NCBI RefSeq assembly: GCF_900302485.1
Contig: NZ_OMOI01000001.1
Coordinates: forward strand, 930,001 to 994,000
Source of the DNA: Aliiroseovarius pelagivivens
GTDB taxonomy: Bacteria > Pseudomonadota > Alphaproteobacteria > Rhodobacterales > Rhodobacteraceae
Length of the DNA stretch: 64,000 bases
Direction: 5' to 3'
Both the position numbers and the translations under genes were made by a program. Under the pieces are notes generated by a model. That model searched no databases, was not told the origin of the DNA, and saw nothing but the letters and a program-made list of their open reading frames with translations. Numbering within the stretch: the stretch's first letter is position 1; the number at the start of each line of letters is the position of its first letter. Below are positions 9,002-19,008 of this stretch, piece by piece.

Positions 9002-10357
9002 TCAGGATCCTTTCTGACGGCGGGCTTTGGCCGCACGTAGTGTTGCAAACAGTTTCACTGCAAGACCGGGCTTGATTTCCAGCTTGGCGCGGGCAACGGC
9101 CATGGCCCCTGCCGGTACGTTTTTCGTCACGACGGTGCCGGTGGCGGTCATCGCCTCATCGCCGATCGAAACGGGGGCCACAAGACAGGTATTCGATCCG
9201 ATGAAGGCCCGTGCGCCAATGTCAGTGTGGTATTTCGAGACCCCATCATAGTTGCAGGTGATGGTCCCCGCACCGATATTTGCGCCTTCGCCCACGCGCG
9301 CGTCGCCCACATAGGACAGGTGGTTCACTTTCGCACCTTCTTCAATCTGGGCGTTTTTGATTTCGACAAAGTTGCCGATCTTGGCGTGTTCGGCCAGTTC
9401 GGCACCCGGGCGCAAGCGGGCGTAGGGTCCAACGACCCCGCCGCGCGAGACGTGGCAGCCCTCCAGATGCGAGAACGCGCGGATGCGAGTCTCGCTTTCG
9501 ACGGTCACTCCGGGGCCGAAGACCACATTGGGTTCCACGACAGTGTCGCGTCCAATGACCGTGTCATACGAGAAATAGACCGTGTCGCGGGCAACCAGCG
9601 TCACGCCGTTCTCCAGCGCCTCATCGCGGGCGTTGGCTTGGAAGACTTCTTCAGCCGCCGCCAGTTCTGCGCGGGAGTTGATGCCCAGTGTTTCGGCCTC
9701 GTCACAGGTGACAACGCGAGCAGTCAGCCCCTTGTTACGCGCGACTTCCACGATGTCGGTCAGATAGTATTCGCCCGAGGCATTGTCGTTGCCGACGCCG
9801 TCGATCAGATCGAAAAGGACTTGGGCCTTCGCGGCAACAACGCCGCTGTTGCAAAGCGTTACGGCGCGTTCTTCGTCTGATGCATCCTTGAATTCGACAA
9901 TGCGCTCCAGCGCGTCGTCTTTGACGATCAGGCGACCGTAACGACCCGGATCGTCGGCCTCGAAGCCCAAAACGACAACATCGGCCCCAGACGCACGCTC
10001 GGCCGCCATGGCTTCCAGCGTCTCAGTGCGAATAAATGGCGTATCTCCGTACAGAACAATCGCGTCCCCGTCGAACCCGTCCAGCGCTGGGCGGGCCTGT
10101 GCGACGGCATGACCGGTGCCCAGCTGTTCTTCTTGCACGGCGATGGTGATCTCGGGGTCCAGATCAGCGGCAGCTTTGCCCACCAGTTCAGCGCCGTGGC
10201 CGACGACCAGAACGGCGCGTTCCGGCTGAAGTGCCGCGCCCGAGGCAAGCGCATGCGCAAACAGCGGTGCCCCCGCAACTTCATGCATCACCTTGGGAAG
10301 GTCCGAATTCATCCGTGTTCCCTTGCCAGCGGCAAGGATAATCAAGGCTGTTGCCAT
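9002..10357 (-). CDS. glmU: Bifunctional UDP-GlcNAc pyrophosphorylase / glucosamine-1-P acetyltransferase GlmU
   Basis: Catalyses the last two steps to UDP-N-acetylglucosamine. The N-terminal half carries the uridylyltransferase motif LAAGKGTRMNSDLPKV (about 8-23) and YGDTPFI. The C-terminal half is a left-handed beta-helix with hexapeptide repeats and GAGTITCNYDGVSKY. The start is set at ATG 10357 (451 residues, normal length) because the family starts MxTALIILAAGKGTR; a TTG 18 bases upstream is also open but has a badly spaced Shine-Dalgarno. It pairs with glmS in one operon and is divergent from gph. Confidence 0.96.
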   Translation of the reverse strand: MATALIILAAGKGTRMNSDLPKVMHEVAGAPLFAHALASGAALQPERAVLVVGHGAELVGKAAADLDPEITIAVQEEQLGTGHAVAQARPALDGFDGDAIVLYGDTPFIRTETLEAMAAERASGADVVVLGFEADDPGRYGRLIVKDDALERIVEFKDASDEERAVTLCNSGVVAAKAQVLFDLIDGVGNDNASGEYYLTDIVEVARNKGLTARVVTCDEAETLGINSRAELAAAEEVFQANARDEALENGVTLVARDTVYFSYDTVIGRDTVVEPNVVFGPGVTVESETRIRAFSHLEGCHVSRGGVVGPYARLRPGAELAEHAKIGNFVEIKNAQIEEGAKVNHLSYVGDARVGEGANIGAGTITCNYDGVSKYHTDIGARAFIGSNTCLVAPVSIGDEAMTATGTVVTKNVPAGAMAVARAKLEIKPGLAVKLFATLRAAKARRQKGS

Positions 10358-10432
10358 GTCGATCTGCTCTTTCAATTCCTTTTGGCCCGTTTTACCCCTT
10401 GAGGCGAGGCTCGCAAGGGAAACCGGTTCAAT

Positions 10433-10450
10433 TAACCTTACGCGAGGTTA
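10433..10450. repeat. Inverted repeat between glmU and gph
   Basis: TAACCT and AGGTTA form a perfect 6+6 inverted repeat with a six-base spacer in the divergent glmU/gph promoter region. It may be a binding site for a dimeric regulator; the TTAACC half resembles a CtrA half-site, but no full CtrA spacing is present. Confidence 0.3.
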
Positions 10451-10489
10451 CAGGCTTCGGCGGGGAATTGCCAAAGAAGGATTGATGGA

Positions 10490-11173
10490 ATGACGCAGGG
10501 CAACGGAAAACGCACGGTGATCTTTGATCTGGATGGCACGCTGGCGGACACGTCGGGTGATTTGATTGCTGCTGCAAATGCTTGCTTTGAAGGGCTAGGG
10601 CATGGGGCGTTACTGGATCCGGTGGCCGATGCGCTGACCGCGTTTCACGGCGGGCGCGCAATGCTGCGTCTGGGGTTCGAAAGATTGAACGGCACTGCGG
10701 ACGAAACGGATGTTGATCGCGAGTTTCCCAACCTGCTGACCGCCTATGAGGTCGATATCGATCGGCATACTGTGATCTATCCCGGCACGATGGCGGCGGT
10801 GGAGCGGCTGCATGTCGCGGGTTATGCGGTTGGGATCTGTACCAACAAGCCCGAAGGGCTGGCGCGGCTCTTGCTTACCCGTCTGGGTATTCTTGACCGC
10901 TTCACCTCGCTGATCGGGGCGGATACGTTGCCGACCCGCAAGCCCGATCCGGCGCCATTTGTGGCCGCAGCTTTACAGGCCGGAGGGGATCCGACGTGTG
11001 CACTTCTGGTCGGCGACACCGTGACGGATCGCGAGACCGCTCGTGCCGCCAATGCCCCCTGCATTCTTGTTGGGTTCGGCCCCGAAGGGCCGGGCGTTGC
11101 ACGGTTAGAGCCAGAGGCAATGCTGAACCACTATGATGACCTTGACGAAACGGTCGCGCGGCTGATTGGCTAA
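10490..11173 (+). CDS. gph: Phosphoglycolate phosphatase-like HAD hydrolase
   Basis: A 227-residue HAD-superfamily phosphatase. Motif I FDLDGTLADTSGDL with both catalytic Asp is at residues about 10-23, a helical cap follows, motif II is CTNKP (about 117), and motifs III/IV are KPDPAPF and VGDTVTD. Length and cap match Gph, which hydrolyses 2-phosphoglycolate formed in DNA repair or photorespiration-like reactions. Related HAD enzymes share these motifs, so the exact substrate is less certain than the fold. It is followed by the DegT-type aminotransferase gene. Confidence 0.85.
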   Translation: MTQGNGKRTVIFDLDGTLADTSGDLIAAANACFEGLGHGALLDPVADALTAFHGGRAMLRLGFERLNGTADETDVDREFPNLLTAYEVDIDRHTVIYPGTMAAVERLHVAGYAVGICTNKPEGLARLLLTRLGILDRFTSLIGADTLPTRKPDPAPFVAAALQAGGDPTCALLVGDTVTDRETARAANAPCILVGFGPEGPGVARLEPEAMLNHYDDLDETVARLIG

Positions 11174-11216
11174 CCGTTTCATTGACCTTCCCACTCGGGC
11201 TACGCACTCTACGACC

Positions 11217-12419
11217 ATGACACAGCGATTCACCGGAAATTTCACCCAGCAAGAGCCTATCCCCGACGAAGGGATCGACGCCGCATTGGACGTCCTACGC
11301 CATGGGCGTCTGCACCGATACAACGTGGCCGAGGGCGAAACCGCGCATGCCGCCCTGCTGGAACAGGAATTCGCTGCCCAGATGGGATCGAAATACGCTT
11401 TGGCGGTGTCCTCGGGCGGGTATGCGATCGCGACGGCTTTGCGCGCCGTTGGCGTTGCGGCAGGTGACCGCGTTCTGACCAATGCTTTCACGCTGGCCCC
11501 GGTGCCGGGTGCGATTGCCTCACTTGGTGCGACGCCGGTTTTCGTTGGTGTGACCGAGGCGCTGACCATCGACCTGGACCATCTGGTAGGCATTCTGGCG
11601 GTGAAGGACGCGCCACGCGTTCTGCTGCTGAGCCATATGCGCGGGCATATTTGTGACATGGACCGTCTGATGCAGATCTGCGACGGGGCAGGAGTGAAGG
11701 TGATCGAGGATTGCGCACACACGATGGGCGCACGCTGGAATGGCACCTTGTCCGGGCGACACGGCGCGATGGCGGCCTATTCGACCCAGACCTATAAGCA
11801 CGTAAACTCGGGCGAGGGCGGGCTGCTGATCTCGGACGATCCTGACCTGATGGCCCGTGCGATCATCCTGTCGGGCAGCTATATGCTGTATGAACGCCAC
11901 CTTGCGGGACCGCCGCCCGAGGCGTTCGAGAAGGTGAAATACATCACCCCCAATATCTCTGGCCGGATGGACAATCTGCGGGCGGCAATCCTAAGGCCTC
12001 AGCTGGCAAAGCTAGACGTACAAAGCGCGGCGTGGAATGCACGCTATCGCGTCGTCGAAGAGGGGCTTCGTAATACGCCGGGTTTGACGGTGATCGAACG
12101 CCCTGAGGCGGAAGACTATGTCATGTCCTCGTTCCAATTCCTGCTGTTGGATTGGTCGGAAGAGGCAGTGACCGAGGTGGTCAGTCAATGCGCAGAGTGT
12201 GGTGTCGAGCTGAAATGGTTTGGCGGCGCAGAGCCTGCGGGCTTTACCAGCCGCTATGACAGCTGGCGCTATGCTGACACGCCCGAACTGCCCAAGACCG
12301 ACCGGATCCTGAAAGGCATTCTGGATCTGCGCCTGCCGCTGACCTTCTCGCTGGACGATTGCGCCCTGATTGCGCGGATCATCCGTGACGTGGTGGGGCG
12401 GGTTCATCAGGCAGGCTGA
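11217..12419 (+). CDS. DegT/DnrJ/EryC1/StrS-family PLP aminotransferase
   Basis: A 400-residue fold-type I PLP enzyme of the sugar-aminotransferase (SMAT) family. VLTNAFTLAPVPGAI and VIEDCAHTMGA (Asp that contacts PLP) precede TQTYKHVNSGEGGL, whose Lys is the Schiff-base residue. Such enzymes aminate nucleotide-linked keto-sugars or, in some branches, other ketones. No sugar-nucleotide genes are nearby, so the substrate is unknown. The ATG at 11217 is chosen; an in-frame TTG at 11166 would overlap gph and adds an unlikely tail. Confidence 0.82.
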   Translation: MTQRFTGNFTQQEPIPDEGIDAALDVLRHGRLHRYNVAEGETAHAALLEQEFAAQMGSKYALAVSSGGYAIATALRAVGVAAGDRVLTNAFTLAPVPGAIASLGATPVFVGVTEALTIDLDHLVGILAVKDAPRVLLLSHMRGHICDMDRLMQICDGAGVKVIEDCAHTMGARWNGTLSGRHGAMAAYSTQTYKHVNSGEGGLLISDDPDLMARAIILSGSYMLYERHLAGPPPEAFEKVKYITPNISGRMDNLRAAILRPQLAKLDVQSAAWNARYRVVEEGLRNTPGLTVIERPEAEDYVMSSFQFLLLDWSEEAVTEVVSQCAECGVELKWFGGAEPAGFTSRYDSWRYADTPELPKTDRILKGILDLRLPLTFSLDDCALIARIIRDVVGRVHQAG

Positions 12420-12487
12420 GCCCCTCGAAAACCAGACAGAAAACGAGGCCCGCGCGCATTGTGACGCTGCGTGAATTTGCGCGCGTA

Positions 12488-12532
12488 TTGACGCGAATCG
12501 TGCTTTCGGCGCATTAACTGAACAAGCGTTCA
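12488..12532 (+). promoter_or_regulatory. Candidate promoter with overlapping palindromic operator for the leucine-degradation operon
   Basis: TTGACG at 12488-12493 could be a -35 box, followed after 18 bases by a weak -10 CATTAA (12512-12517). Immediately downstream lies the palindrome TGAAC-AAGC-GTTCA (12519-12532), placed where a repressor would block initiation. Its form resembles TetR-type operators, the regulator class (with MerR-type LiuR) that often controls acyl-CoA catabolism. No regulator gene is adjacent, so the assignment is an inference. Confidence 0.4.
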
Positions 12533-12572
12533 ATAATACGATCCCGAATATCTGATCCGGAAGGAAGCCGCC

Positions 12573-13733
12573 ATGTTCAACAACTCTATGAATTTCGACC
12601 TGGGCGAAGACGTCAACGCAATCCGCGAGATGGTGCACCGCTTTGCACAAGATCGGATCAAGCCGATCGCGGCCGAGGTTGATGCGAAAAATGAATTTCC
12701 CAACGAGCTGTGGAAAGAGTTCGGCGACCTGGGTCTGTTGGGTGTAACCACGCCCGAGGAATACGGCGGGTCGGACATGTCGTACTTGGCGCATGTTGTG
12801 GCCGTGGAAGAGATTGCGCGCGCTTCGGCCTCGGTCTCTCTGTCTTATGGCGCACACTCGAACCTTTGTGTGAACCAGATCCGTCGCAACGCCACGGACG
12901 AACAGAAAGCGAAATACCTGCCGAAGCTGTGTTCGGGTGAACATATCGGTGCACTGGCCATGTCGGAAGCAGGCGCTGGTTCGGATGTTGTGGGCATGAA
13001 GCTGCGTGCCGAGAAGCGCAACGGTTATTACGTGCTGAACGGCACCAAGTTCTGGATCACCAACGGCCCGGACGCGGATACGCTGGTTGTCTATGCCAAG
13101 ACCGATCCGGAAGCTGGCCCCAAAGGCATCACCACCTTCATCATCGAAAAAGGTATGAAGGGTTTCTCGACCTCGGAGCATTTCGACAAACTGGGCATGC
13201 GTGGGTCGAACACCGCCGAGCTGATTTTTGAAGACGTGGAAGTGCCGTTCGAAAATGTGCTGGGCGAGGAAGGTAAGGGCGTGAAGGTCCTTATGTCGGG
13301 TCTGGATTACGAACGTGTGGTTCTGTCGGGCATCGGCACCGGCATCATGGCCGCCTGTCTGGACGAGATCATGCCCTACATGAAAGAGCGCAAGCAGTTC
13401 GGTCGCCCGATTGGGGACTTCCAGCTGATGCAGGCCAAGATTGCGGACATGTACACCGCGATGAACTCGGCCCGCGCGTATGTCTATGAAGTCGCCAAAG
13501 CCTGTGACCGTGGCGAAGTGACCCGTCAGGACGCTGCAGCCTGTGTGCTGTATGCCTCGGAAGAAGCAATGAAACAGGCGCATCAGGCTGTTCAGGCCAT
13601 GGGTGGCGCGGGCTTCATGAACGAAACCCCCGTCAGCCGCCTGTTCCGTGACGCCAAGCTGATGGAAATCGGCGCGGGTACTTCGGAAATCCGCCGCATG
13701 CTGATCGGCCGCGAGCTGATGGGCGCCCAGTGA
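12573..13733 (+). CDS. ivd: Isovaleryl-CoA dehydrogenase
   Basis: FAD-dependent acyl-CoA dehydrogenase of leucine catabolism, oxidising isovaleryl-CoA to 3-methylcrotonyl-CoA and passing electrons to ETF. The 386-residue product is of normal length with [16 protein letters not shown] and [18 protein letters not shown] in the FAD/substrate region. [11 protein letters not shown] places the catalytic Glu at 247, the helix-G position characteristic of isovaleryl-CoA dehydrogenases rather than the C-terminal position of medium-chain enzymes. [20 protein letters not shown] is at the C-terminus. It heads the operon with mccB, mccA, the lyase and the hydratase, which supports the substrate call. Confidence 0.94.
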   Translation: MFNNSMNFDLGEDVNAIREMVHRFAQDRIKPIAAEVDAKNEFPNELWKEFGDLGLLGVTTPEEYGGSDMSYLAHVVAVEEIARASASVSLSYGAHSNLCVNQIRRNATDEQKAKYLPKLCSGEHIGALAMSEAGAGSDVVGMKLRAEKRNGYYVLNGTKFWITNGPDADTLVVYAKTDPEAGPKGITTFIIEKGMKGFSTSEHFDKLGMRGSNTAELIFEDVEVPFENVLGEEGKGVKVLMSGLDYERVVLSGIGTGIMAACLDEIMPYMKERKQFGRPIGDFQLMQAKIADMYTAMNSARAYVYEVAKACDRGEVTRQDAAACVLYASEEAMKQAHQAVQAMGGAGFMNETPVSRLFRDAKLMEIGAGTSEIRRMLIGRELMGAQ

Positions 13734-14269
13734 TGAAAAAACTGGTCGGCGCATTAATCTTGTTTGGTGCTGTGGCACAACCAGCCACGGCGCAGGACAT
13801 GGTCTATTCCTTTGCGCCGACCACTGATTGTCTTGCTGAAAAAGGCCCCGATGGCGAAGCGCATCAGTGTTACGGGGTCGCCGCCAACGCCTGTATGGAG
13901 AACACCCAAGGGGGTTGGAGCACAGTAGGAATGTCTCGTTGCCTTGGCTTGGAACTGGACGACTGGGATCGTCGGTTGAACCATGCTTACGGCCTTTTGA
14001 TGACGAAGCTTAAAGCCGAAGACGAAGAGATGGCGGTACTTGGGTCCTCTGCGCCAAAGCAAGCCCCGGCACTGCTTGAAATGCAGCGGGCGTGGATCAC
14101 GTTTCGCGACACCGCTTGTTCTTATGAACGCACGAAATGGGGCGGCGGCACGGGTGGCGGTCCTGCTGCCACATCCTGCCACTTGTTTATGACGGCCCGC
14201 CAGGCCTGGTCGCTGGAAGCTGACCTGAATGGCTATGGCGAACCAATCTGCAACCACGAAGGATGCTGA
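13733..14269 (+). CDS. Exported LprI-like (DUF1311) protein
   Basis: A 178-residue protein with a signal peptide ending ATAQD and a Cys-rich mature domain. The stretch [16 protein letters not shown] ... [16 protein letters not shown] matches the DUF1311/LprI N-terminal family, whose best-known members inhibit lysozyme, though most are of unknown role. At least seven Cys residues suggest disulfides in the periplasm. The ATG overlaps the ivd stop (TGATG) and only one base separates its stop from the mccB start, so it is fully embedded in the catabolic operon. A functional link to leucine use is not evident. Confidence 0.78.
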   Translation: MKKLVGALILFGAVAQPATAQDMVYSFAPTTDCLAEKGPDGEAHQCYGVAANACMENTQGGWSTVGMSRCLGLELDDWDRRLNHAYGLLMTKLKAEDEEMAVLGSSAPKQAPALLEMQRAWITFRDTACSYERTKWGGGTGGGPAATSCHLFMTARQAWSLEADLNGYGEPICNHEGC

Positions 14270-14270
14270 G

Positions 14271-15875
14271 ATGAAACTGACTTCTCAAGCTACGCCCGGT
14301 TCCGAGGCGTATAAAGCAAATCGCGAGGGCCATCTTGAAGCCCTGAAAGTAGTAGCGAATGCTGCTGAAGCAGCCGTTGGCGGCGGGGGGCAGAAGTCCC
14401 GTGATCGTCACCTGAGCCGCGGCAAGATGCTGCCACGTGACCGCGTGTCGAACCTGCTCGATCCGGGCTCGCCTTTCCTTGAGGTTGGCGCGACTGCTGC
14501 CCATGACATGTATGATAACTCTGCGCCGTGCGCCGGTGTGATCGCGGGTATCGGTCAGGTACATGGTCAGGAATGTATGATCGTGTGCAACGATGCCACC
14601 GTGAAGGGTGGCACCTATTATCCGATGACGGTGAAGAAGCATCTACGCGCGCAAGAGATCGCGGAAGAGTGCAATCTCCCCTGTATCTATCTGGTCGACA
14701 GCGGCGGCGCGAACCTGCCGCAGCAGGACGAGGTCTTCCCGGATCGCGACCACTTTGGCCGTATCTTCTATAACCAAGCGCGCATGTCCTCGAAGGGCAT
14801 TCCGCAGATCGCGGTTGTGATGGGATCCTGTACCGCTGGCGGCGCATATGTGCCCGCCATGTCGGACGTGACCATCATCGTGAAAGAGCAGGGGACCATC
14901 TTCCTTGCGGGTCCGCCCTTGGTGAAAGCCGCAACCGGCGAGGTCGTTTCGGCCGAAGACCTTGGTGGCGGCGACGTGCACACGCGCTTGTCTGGTGTGG
15001 CAGACTATCTGGCCGAAGACGACGCACATGCGCTGGCACTGGCCCGTCGTGCGGTCGAAAGCCTGAACCGCCAGAGACCCGCCACTGTGAAGTGGCAGGA
15101 ACCGGAAGAACCCGCCTATGACGCCGAGGAACTGCTGGGCGTAGTCCCCGCAGACCTGAAGACGCCTTACGACATCCGCGAAGTGATCATGCGCATCGTC
15201 GACGGCTCGCGCTTTGACGAATTCAAACCGCGCTTTGGCGAAACGCTGGTCACTGGCTTTGCGCACCTGAAAGGCTGTCCCATCGGGATCATCGCCAACA
15301 ATGGCGTGATCTTCTCGGAAGCTGCTCAGAAAGGCGCGCATTTCGTTGAACTGTGCAGCCAGCGGAATATCCCACTGGTCTTCCTGCAGAACATCACCGG
15401 CTTCATGGTAGGCCGCAAATATGAAAACGAAGGCATTGCCCGCCATGGCGCCAAAATGGTGACCGCAGTTGCCACCACAAACGTCCCGAAAGTGACGATG
15501 GTTGTTGGCGGCTCGTATGGCGCTGGTAACTACGGCATGGCCGGGCGCGCCTATCAGCCGCGCTTCATGTGGTCGTGGCCGAACTCGCGGATTTCCGTGA
15601 TGGGTGGTGAACAGGCCGCAGGCGTGTTGGCGACCGTGAAGCGCGATGCGATCGAGCGTCAGGGCGGCGAATGGTCGGCAGACGAAGAAGCCGCTTTCAA
15701 GCAACCCACCATCGACATGTTCGAGGAGCAAAGCCATCCGCTCTACGCCTCGGCGCGTCTGTGGGATGACGGCATCATCGACCCGCGCAAATCGCGCGAG
15801 GTGCTGTACTTGTCGCTTCTGGCAGCCCTGAATGCCCCGATCGAAGAAACCAAGTTCGGCGTCTTCCGGATGTAA
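14271..15875 (+). CDS. mccB: 3-methylcrotonyl-CoA carboxylase beta (carboxyltransferase) subunit
   Basis: The 534-residue carboxyltransferase subunit transfers CO2 from carboxybiotin to 3-methylcrotonyl-CoA. It shows both crotonase-fold halves: [18 protein letters not shown] and [15 protein letters not shown] in the first, and [30 protein letters not shown] and [18 protein letters not shown] in the second. These sequences are typical of MCC rather than propionyl-CoA carboxylase. The start at 14271 has AAGGA at 14259-14263; in-frame ATGs at 14229 and 14235 would overlap the preceding gene. Its partner mccA lies two genes downstream. Confidence 0.95.
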   Translation: MKLTSQATPGSEAYKANREGHLEALKVVANAAEAAVGGGGQKSRDRHLSRGKMLPRDRVSNLLDPGSPFLEVGATAAHDMYDNSAPCAGVIAGIGQVHGQECMIVCNDATVKGGTYYPMTVKKHLRAQEIAEECNLPCIYLVDSGGANLPQQDEVFPDRDHFGRIFYNQARMSSKGIPQIAVVMGSCTAGGAYVPAMSDVTIIVKEQGTIFLAGPPLVKAATGEVVSAEDLGGGDVHTRLSGVADYLAEDDAHALALARRAVESLNRQRPATVKWQEPEEPAYDAEELLGVVPADLKTPYDIREVIMRIVDGSRFDEFKPRFGETLVTGFAHLKGCPIGIIANNGVIFSEAAQKGAHFVELCSQRNIPLVFLQNITGFMVGRKYENEGIARHGAKMVTAVATTNVPKVTMVVGGSYGAGNYGMAGRAYQPRFMWSWPNSRISVMGGEQAAGVLATVKRDAIERQGGEWSADEEAAFKQPTIDMFEEQSHPLYASARLWDDGIIDPRKSREVLYLSLLAALNAPIEETKFGVFRM

Positions 15876-15878
15876 GCC

Positions 15879-16319
15879 TTGGACACGAACCTCGTCATAT
15901 ATTGCGGGCTGACGCTGTTGATCTTTTACACGCTGGCCGAGCGCATCGCGCCTGTGCCGCGCGTCAACGAGATCGACGGTTGTCGGCTGGGCTATGTCTA
16001 TGACGGGGATACGGTCGAGCTGAAATGCCCGGACCGCAAACGCACGGCGCGGTTGGTCGGCTTTGACACACCGGAAACTAAAGATCCGGGCTGTGCGGCG
16101 GAAAAGGCGCTGGGCGACCGGGCTACAGCCCGCCTGCGTCAGATCGTGGATGGGGCCAGCATCAGTTTTCAGCACGAAGGTTACGACAAGTTTGGTCGTG
16201 AGTTAGTCCGCATGACCGCCGACGGTCGCGACGTGGGGGACGCGTTGATCAGCGAAGGGCTGGCGGTGCGCTATGACCGCGGCAGCCGGATCAACTGGTG
16301 CAAGCGTCTGAACGGATAA
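15879..16319 (+). CDS. Membrane-anchored thermonuclease-like (SNase) protein
   Basis: A 146-residue protein with one N-terminal hydrophobic segment (about 5-20) followed by a staphylococcal-nuclease domain. The catalytic set is intact: YDGDTVEL (D44), ARLVGFDTPET (R58, D63, E66) and KFGRELVRM (R107). This predicts a Ca2+-dependent nuclease held at the outer face of the inner membrane. The start is a TTG at 15879, three bases after the mccB stop. Its position between mccB and mccA is odd for a nuclease but resembles the insertion of other small genes in this operon. Confidence 0.82.
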   Translation: MDTNLVIYCGLTLLIFYTLAERIAPVPRVNEIDGCRLGYVYDGDTVELKCPDRKRTARLVGFDTPETKDPGCAAEKALGDRATARLRQIVDGASISFQHEGYDKFGRELVRMTADGRDVGDALISEGLAVRYDRGSRINWCKRLNG

Positions 16320-16389
16320 CAGAATTTTCGCCCTCTCGCGGGGCGAGCCACACAAGCGGGGCAGGGCCCCACCCGAAGGAGGAACAGAG

Positions 16390-18330
16390 ATGTTCACGAA
16401 GATCCTGATTGCAAACCGCGGCGAGATTGCCTGCCGCGTCATCGACACTGCCCGCAAGCTGGGCGTGGCCACTGTGGCTGTTTATTCAGATGCCGATGCA
16501 AACTCGCGCCATGTGAAACTGGCGGATGAGGCTGTCCACATCGGCCCGCCCCAACCAGCACAGTCCTATCTGCTGGGCGACCGGATCATCCAGGCCGCGC
16601 TGGACACCGGCGCACAGGGCATCCACCCGGGCTATGGCTTCCTGTCTGAGAACCCCGACTTTGTGGATTCAGTTGAAAAGGCTGGTCTGACCTTCATCGG
16701 CCCGTCTTCGGACGCGATCCGCAAGATGGGTCTGAAAGATGCCGCCAAGAAGCTGATGGTGGACGCAGGCGTACCTGTCGTTCCGGGCTATCACGGCGAA
16801 GATCAGGATCCGACGCTTCTGGCCGCTGAGGCGGACAAGATGGGTTACCCGGTGCTGATCAAGGCTGTCGCAGGTGGCGGCGGCAAAGGGATGCGTCGCG
16901 TGGACGACCCTGCAGATTTCGCCGACGCGCTGAAATCTGCACAGGGCGAAGCCCAGACCGCTTTCGGCAATCCCGATGTGTTGGTCGAGAAATACATCCT
17001 CTCTCCGCGCCATATCGAGGTGCAGGTCTTCGGCGACGGCACCCAAGCGGTGCATCTGTTTGAACGCGATTGCTCGCTTCAGCGCCGCCACCAGAAAGTG
17101 ATCGAGGAAGCTCCGGCCCCCGGCATGACTGAAGAAGTCCGCGAGGCAATGGGTATGGCTGGCGTGCGCGCAGCCGAGGCCATTGGCTATAAGGGTGCCG
17201 GCACAGTTGAGTTCATCGTGGATGGCGCCGATGGCCTGCGCACCGACGGGTTCTGGTTCATGGAAATGAACACCCGCCTTCAGGTCGAGCATCCCGTCAC
17301 CGAAGCCATCACCGGCGTCGATCTGGTTGAATGGCAGCTGCGTGTGGCGTCAGGCGAAGGCTTGCCAAAACAACAGGACGAACTGACCATCAACGGCCAT
17401 TCGTTTGAGGCTCGCCTTTATGCCGAGGACGTACCAAAGGGCTTCCTGCCGGCCACTGGTACGCTGTCCCACCTGAAGTTTCCTGAAGGCGCGCGCGCCG
17501 ATACCGGTGTGCGGGCAGGCGACACGATCAGCCCCTTCTATGATCCGATGATCGCCAAGCTGACCGTGCATGCAGGATCGCGTGCCGCGGCGCTGCGGAT
17601 GCTTTCGTCAGCTCTGTCGCATACGGAAGTGGCTGGATCGGTCACCAACTTGGCTTTCCTTGGCGCCTTGACGCGTCACGAAGGCTTTGCGGCAGGGGAC
17701 GTGGACACCGGCCTGATCGAGCGCGACCTGGACGCGCTGACCGCCGAACCCGGACCCAGCCTAAGCGATATTGGCGCAGCTGCCCTTTGTGCACTGGATC
17801 TGCTGAAACGCGAAGGCACCGGTTTTACCCTGTGGGGTGGCCAGAACCATTTCGTCACCCTGACCCATGCTGAAGAGCAATTCGACGTGGTTGTGACCTC
17901 GTACGGCGCTGATCGTCATATGATCACCGTGGGTGAAGACCAGATCGAGGCCCTGTGTCTGAACGGCCAGTGGAAAATGGGCGGTGATCGTGGTCCGCGC
18001 GTGGCCAAGGCAGGCAACGTTGTAACGGTCTTTGCGCAGTCGGGGCTGGAATTCTACGTATCTGACCCTCTCGATCAGGACGCAGGTGCCGGCGCTGGGG
18101 CAGGCGTAATCGAAGCCCCGATGCCGGGCCTTGTGAAAGCCGTCTTCGCGACCGCTGGCCAAGAAGTGAAGGAAGGCGACCGCCTTGCGATCCTTGAAGC
18201 CATGAAGATGGAGCATTCGCTGGAAGCAGCACGCGATGGTGTGGTTGCCGAAGTGCTGTGTGCCGATGGCGATCAAGTGGAAGCTGGCGCGCCGCTCATC
18301 CGTCTGGAAGACGAAGAGGAAGACGCATGA
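16390..18330 (+). CDS. mccA: 3-methylcrotonyl-CoA carboxylase alpha (biotin carboxylase/carrier) subunit
   Basis: A 646-residue biotin-dependent subunit. The N-terminal biotin carboxylase has ILIANRGEIACRVIDTARKLG, the glycine-rich ATP loop AVAGGGGKGMRRV, and FMEMNTRLQVEHPVTEAITG near 285-305. A BT-type linker region follows, and the biotinyl domain has EAMKMEHS with the biotin-accepting Lys at 606. It carboxylates biotin with bicarbonate and ATP for MccB. AAGGAGG precedes the ATG. The biotin ligase gene birA lies in the same window at 38388. The next gene overlaps by four bases (ATGA). Confidence 0.95.
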   Translation: MFTKILIANRGEIACRVIDTARKLGVATVAVYSDADANSRHVKLADEAVHIGPPQPAQSYLLGDRIIQAALDTGAQGIHPGYGFLSENPDFVDSVEKAGLTFIGPSSDAIRKMGLKDAAKKLMVDAGVPVVPGYHGEDQDPTLLAAEADKMGYPVLIKAVAGGGGKGMRRVDDPADFADALKSAQGEAQTAFGNPDVLVEKYILSPRHIEVQVFGDGTQAVHLFERDCSLQRRHQKVIEEAPAPGMTEEVREAMGMAGVRAAEAIGYKGAGTVEFIVDGADGLRTDGFWFMEMNTRLQVEHPVTEAITGVDLVEWQLRVASGEGLPKQQDELTINGHSFEARLYAEDVPKGFLPATGTLSHLKFPEGARADTGVRAGDTISPFYDPMIAKLTVHAGSRAAALRMLSSALSHTEVAGSVTNLAFLGALTRHEGFAAGDVDTGLIERDLDALTAEPGPSLSDIGAAALCALDLLKREGTGFTLWGGQNHFVTLTHAEEQFDVVVTSYGADRHMITVGEDQIEALCLNGQWKMGGDRGPRVAKAGNVVTVFAQSGLEFYVSDPLDQDAGAGAGAGVIEAPMPGLVKAVFATAGQEVKEGDRLAILEAMKMEHSLEAARDGVVAEVLCADGDQVEAGAPLIRLEDEEEDA

Positions 18331-19004
18331 CCTTCCGTCTACATCACGTCCAATATGGCCGTTCGGTCCGCGTCTTGTGGCTGATCGAAGAAATCGGGCT
18401 GGAAGAAAAGCTGGGCGAGACGCTCGAGGTGGTCGAATACAAGATCGGCTCACGCGAGATGTTCGAAAGCGACCTGCGCAAGGTTTCTCCTGCGACCCGC
18501 ATTCCTGCGTTGGAAATCGGCGACATCACCATGTCGGAAAGCGGGGCCATCGTCGAATACCTGACCGAGACCTATGCGCCCGAGCTAGGCGTGTCCCCCG
18601 GACAACCTGAACGCACCGATTATCTGCAGTGGATTCACTATACAGAAACCATGGCTAGTCTGATCGAGCAGCTGAACATGCAGATGGTATTCCTGCGACC
18701 TCCGGTCAAACCCAGCCCGGTTGTGATCAAGATCAACGTCGCGCGGTTGCGCCACACGGTGGCCGGGCTCGAGAAACATCTGGAGGGCCGCGAATGGCTT
18801 CTGGATCGCGGTTTCTCGGCGGCGGACATCATGATGGGGTTCAACATCTTCGCCGCACCTTACTATGTGAAGCTGGACGAATTCCCGAATGTCACCGCCT
18901 ACAAAACGCGGGTCGAAGCTTTGCCGTCCTATCAGCGCGTGATTTCGCGCGAAGGCGAACAACGTTTCTATGCACAGGATTTCTATCCTGTCCCCGAGGA
19001 GTAA
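18327..19004 (+). CDS. Glutathione S-transferase family protein
   Basis: The 225-residue product has a thioredoxin-like N-terminal domain (SRVR-like YGRSVRVLWLIEEIG), the cis-Pro region ATRIPALEIGD and the glutathione-contact ESGAIVEYL (about 72-80). An all-helical C-terminal domain ends with a short FYAQDFYPV tail. The start ATG 18327 overlaps the mccA stop, which argues for translational coupling and rules out longer upstream starts. GSTs often ride in catabolic operons; whether this one detoxifies a reactive enoyl-CoA intermediate is speculation. Confidence 0.85.
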   Translation: MTFRLHHVQYGRSVRVLWLIEEIGLEEKLGETLEVVEYKIGSREMFESDLRKVSPATRIPALEIGDITMSESGAIVEYLTETYAPELGVSPGQPERTDYLQWIHYTETMASLIEQLNMQMVFLRPPVKPSPVVIKINVARLRHTVAGLEKHLEGREWLLDRGFSAADIMMGFNIFAAPYYVKLDEFPNVTAYKTRVEALPSYQRVISREGEQRFYAQDFYPVPEE

Positions 19005-19008
19005 CCCT

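Noticed and set aside
12012..13778. Minus-strand open frame of 588 codons opposite ivd
   Set aside because: Overlaps the certain isovaleryl-CoA dehydrogenase and the DegT gene; no recognisable domain.
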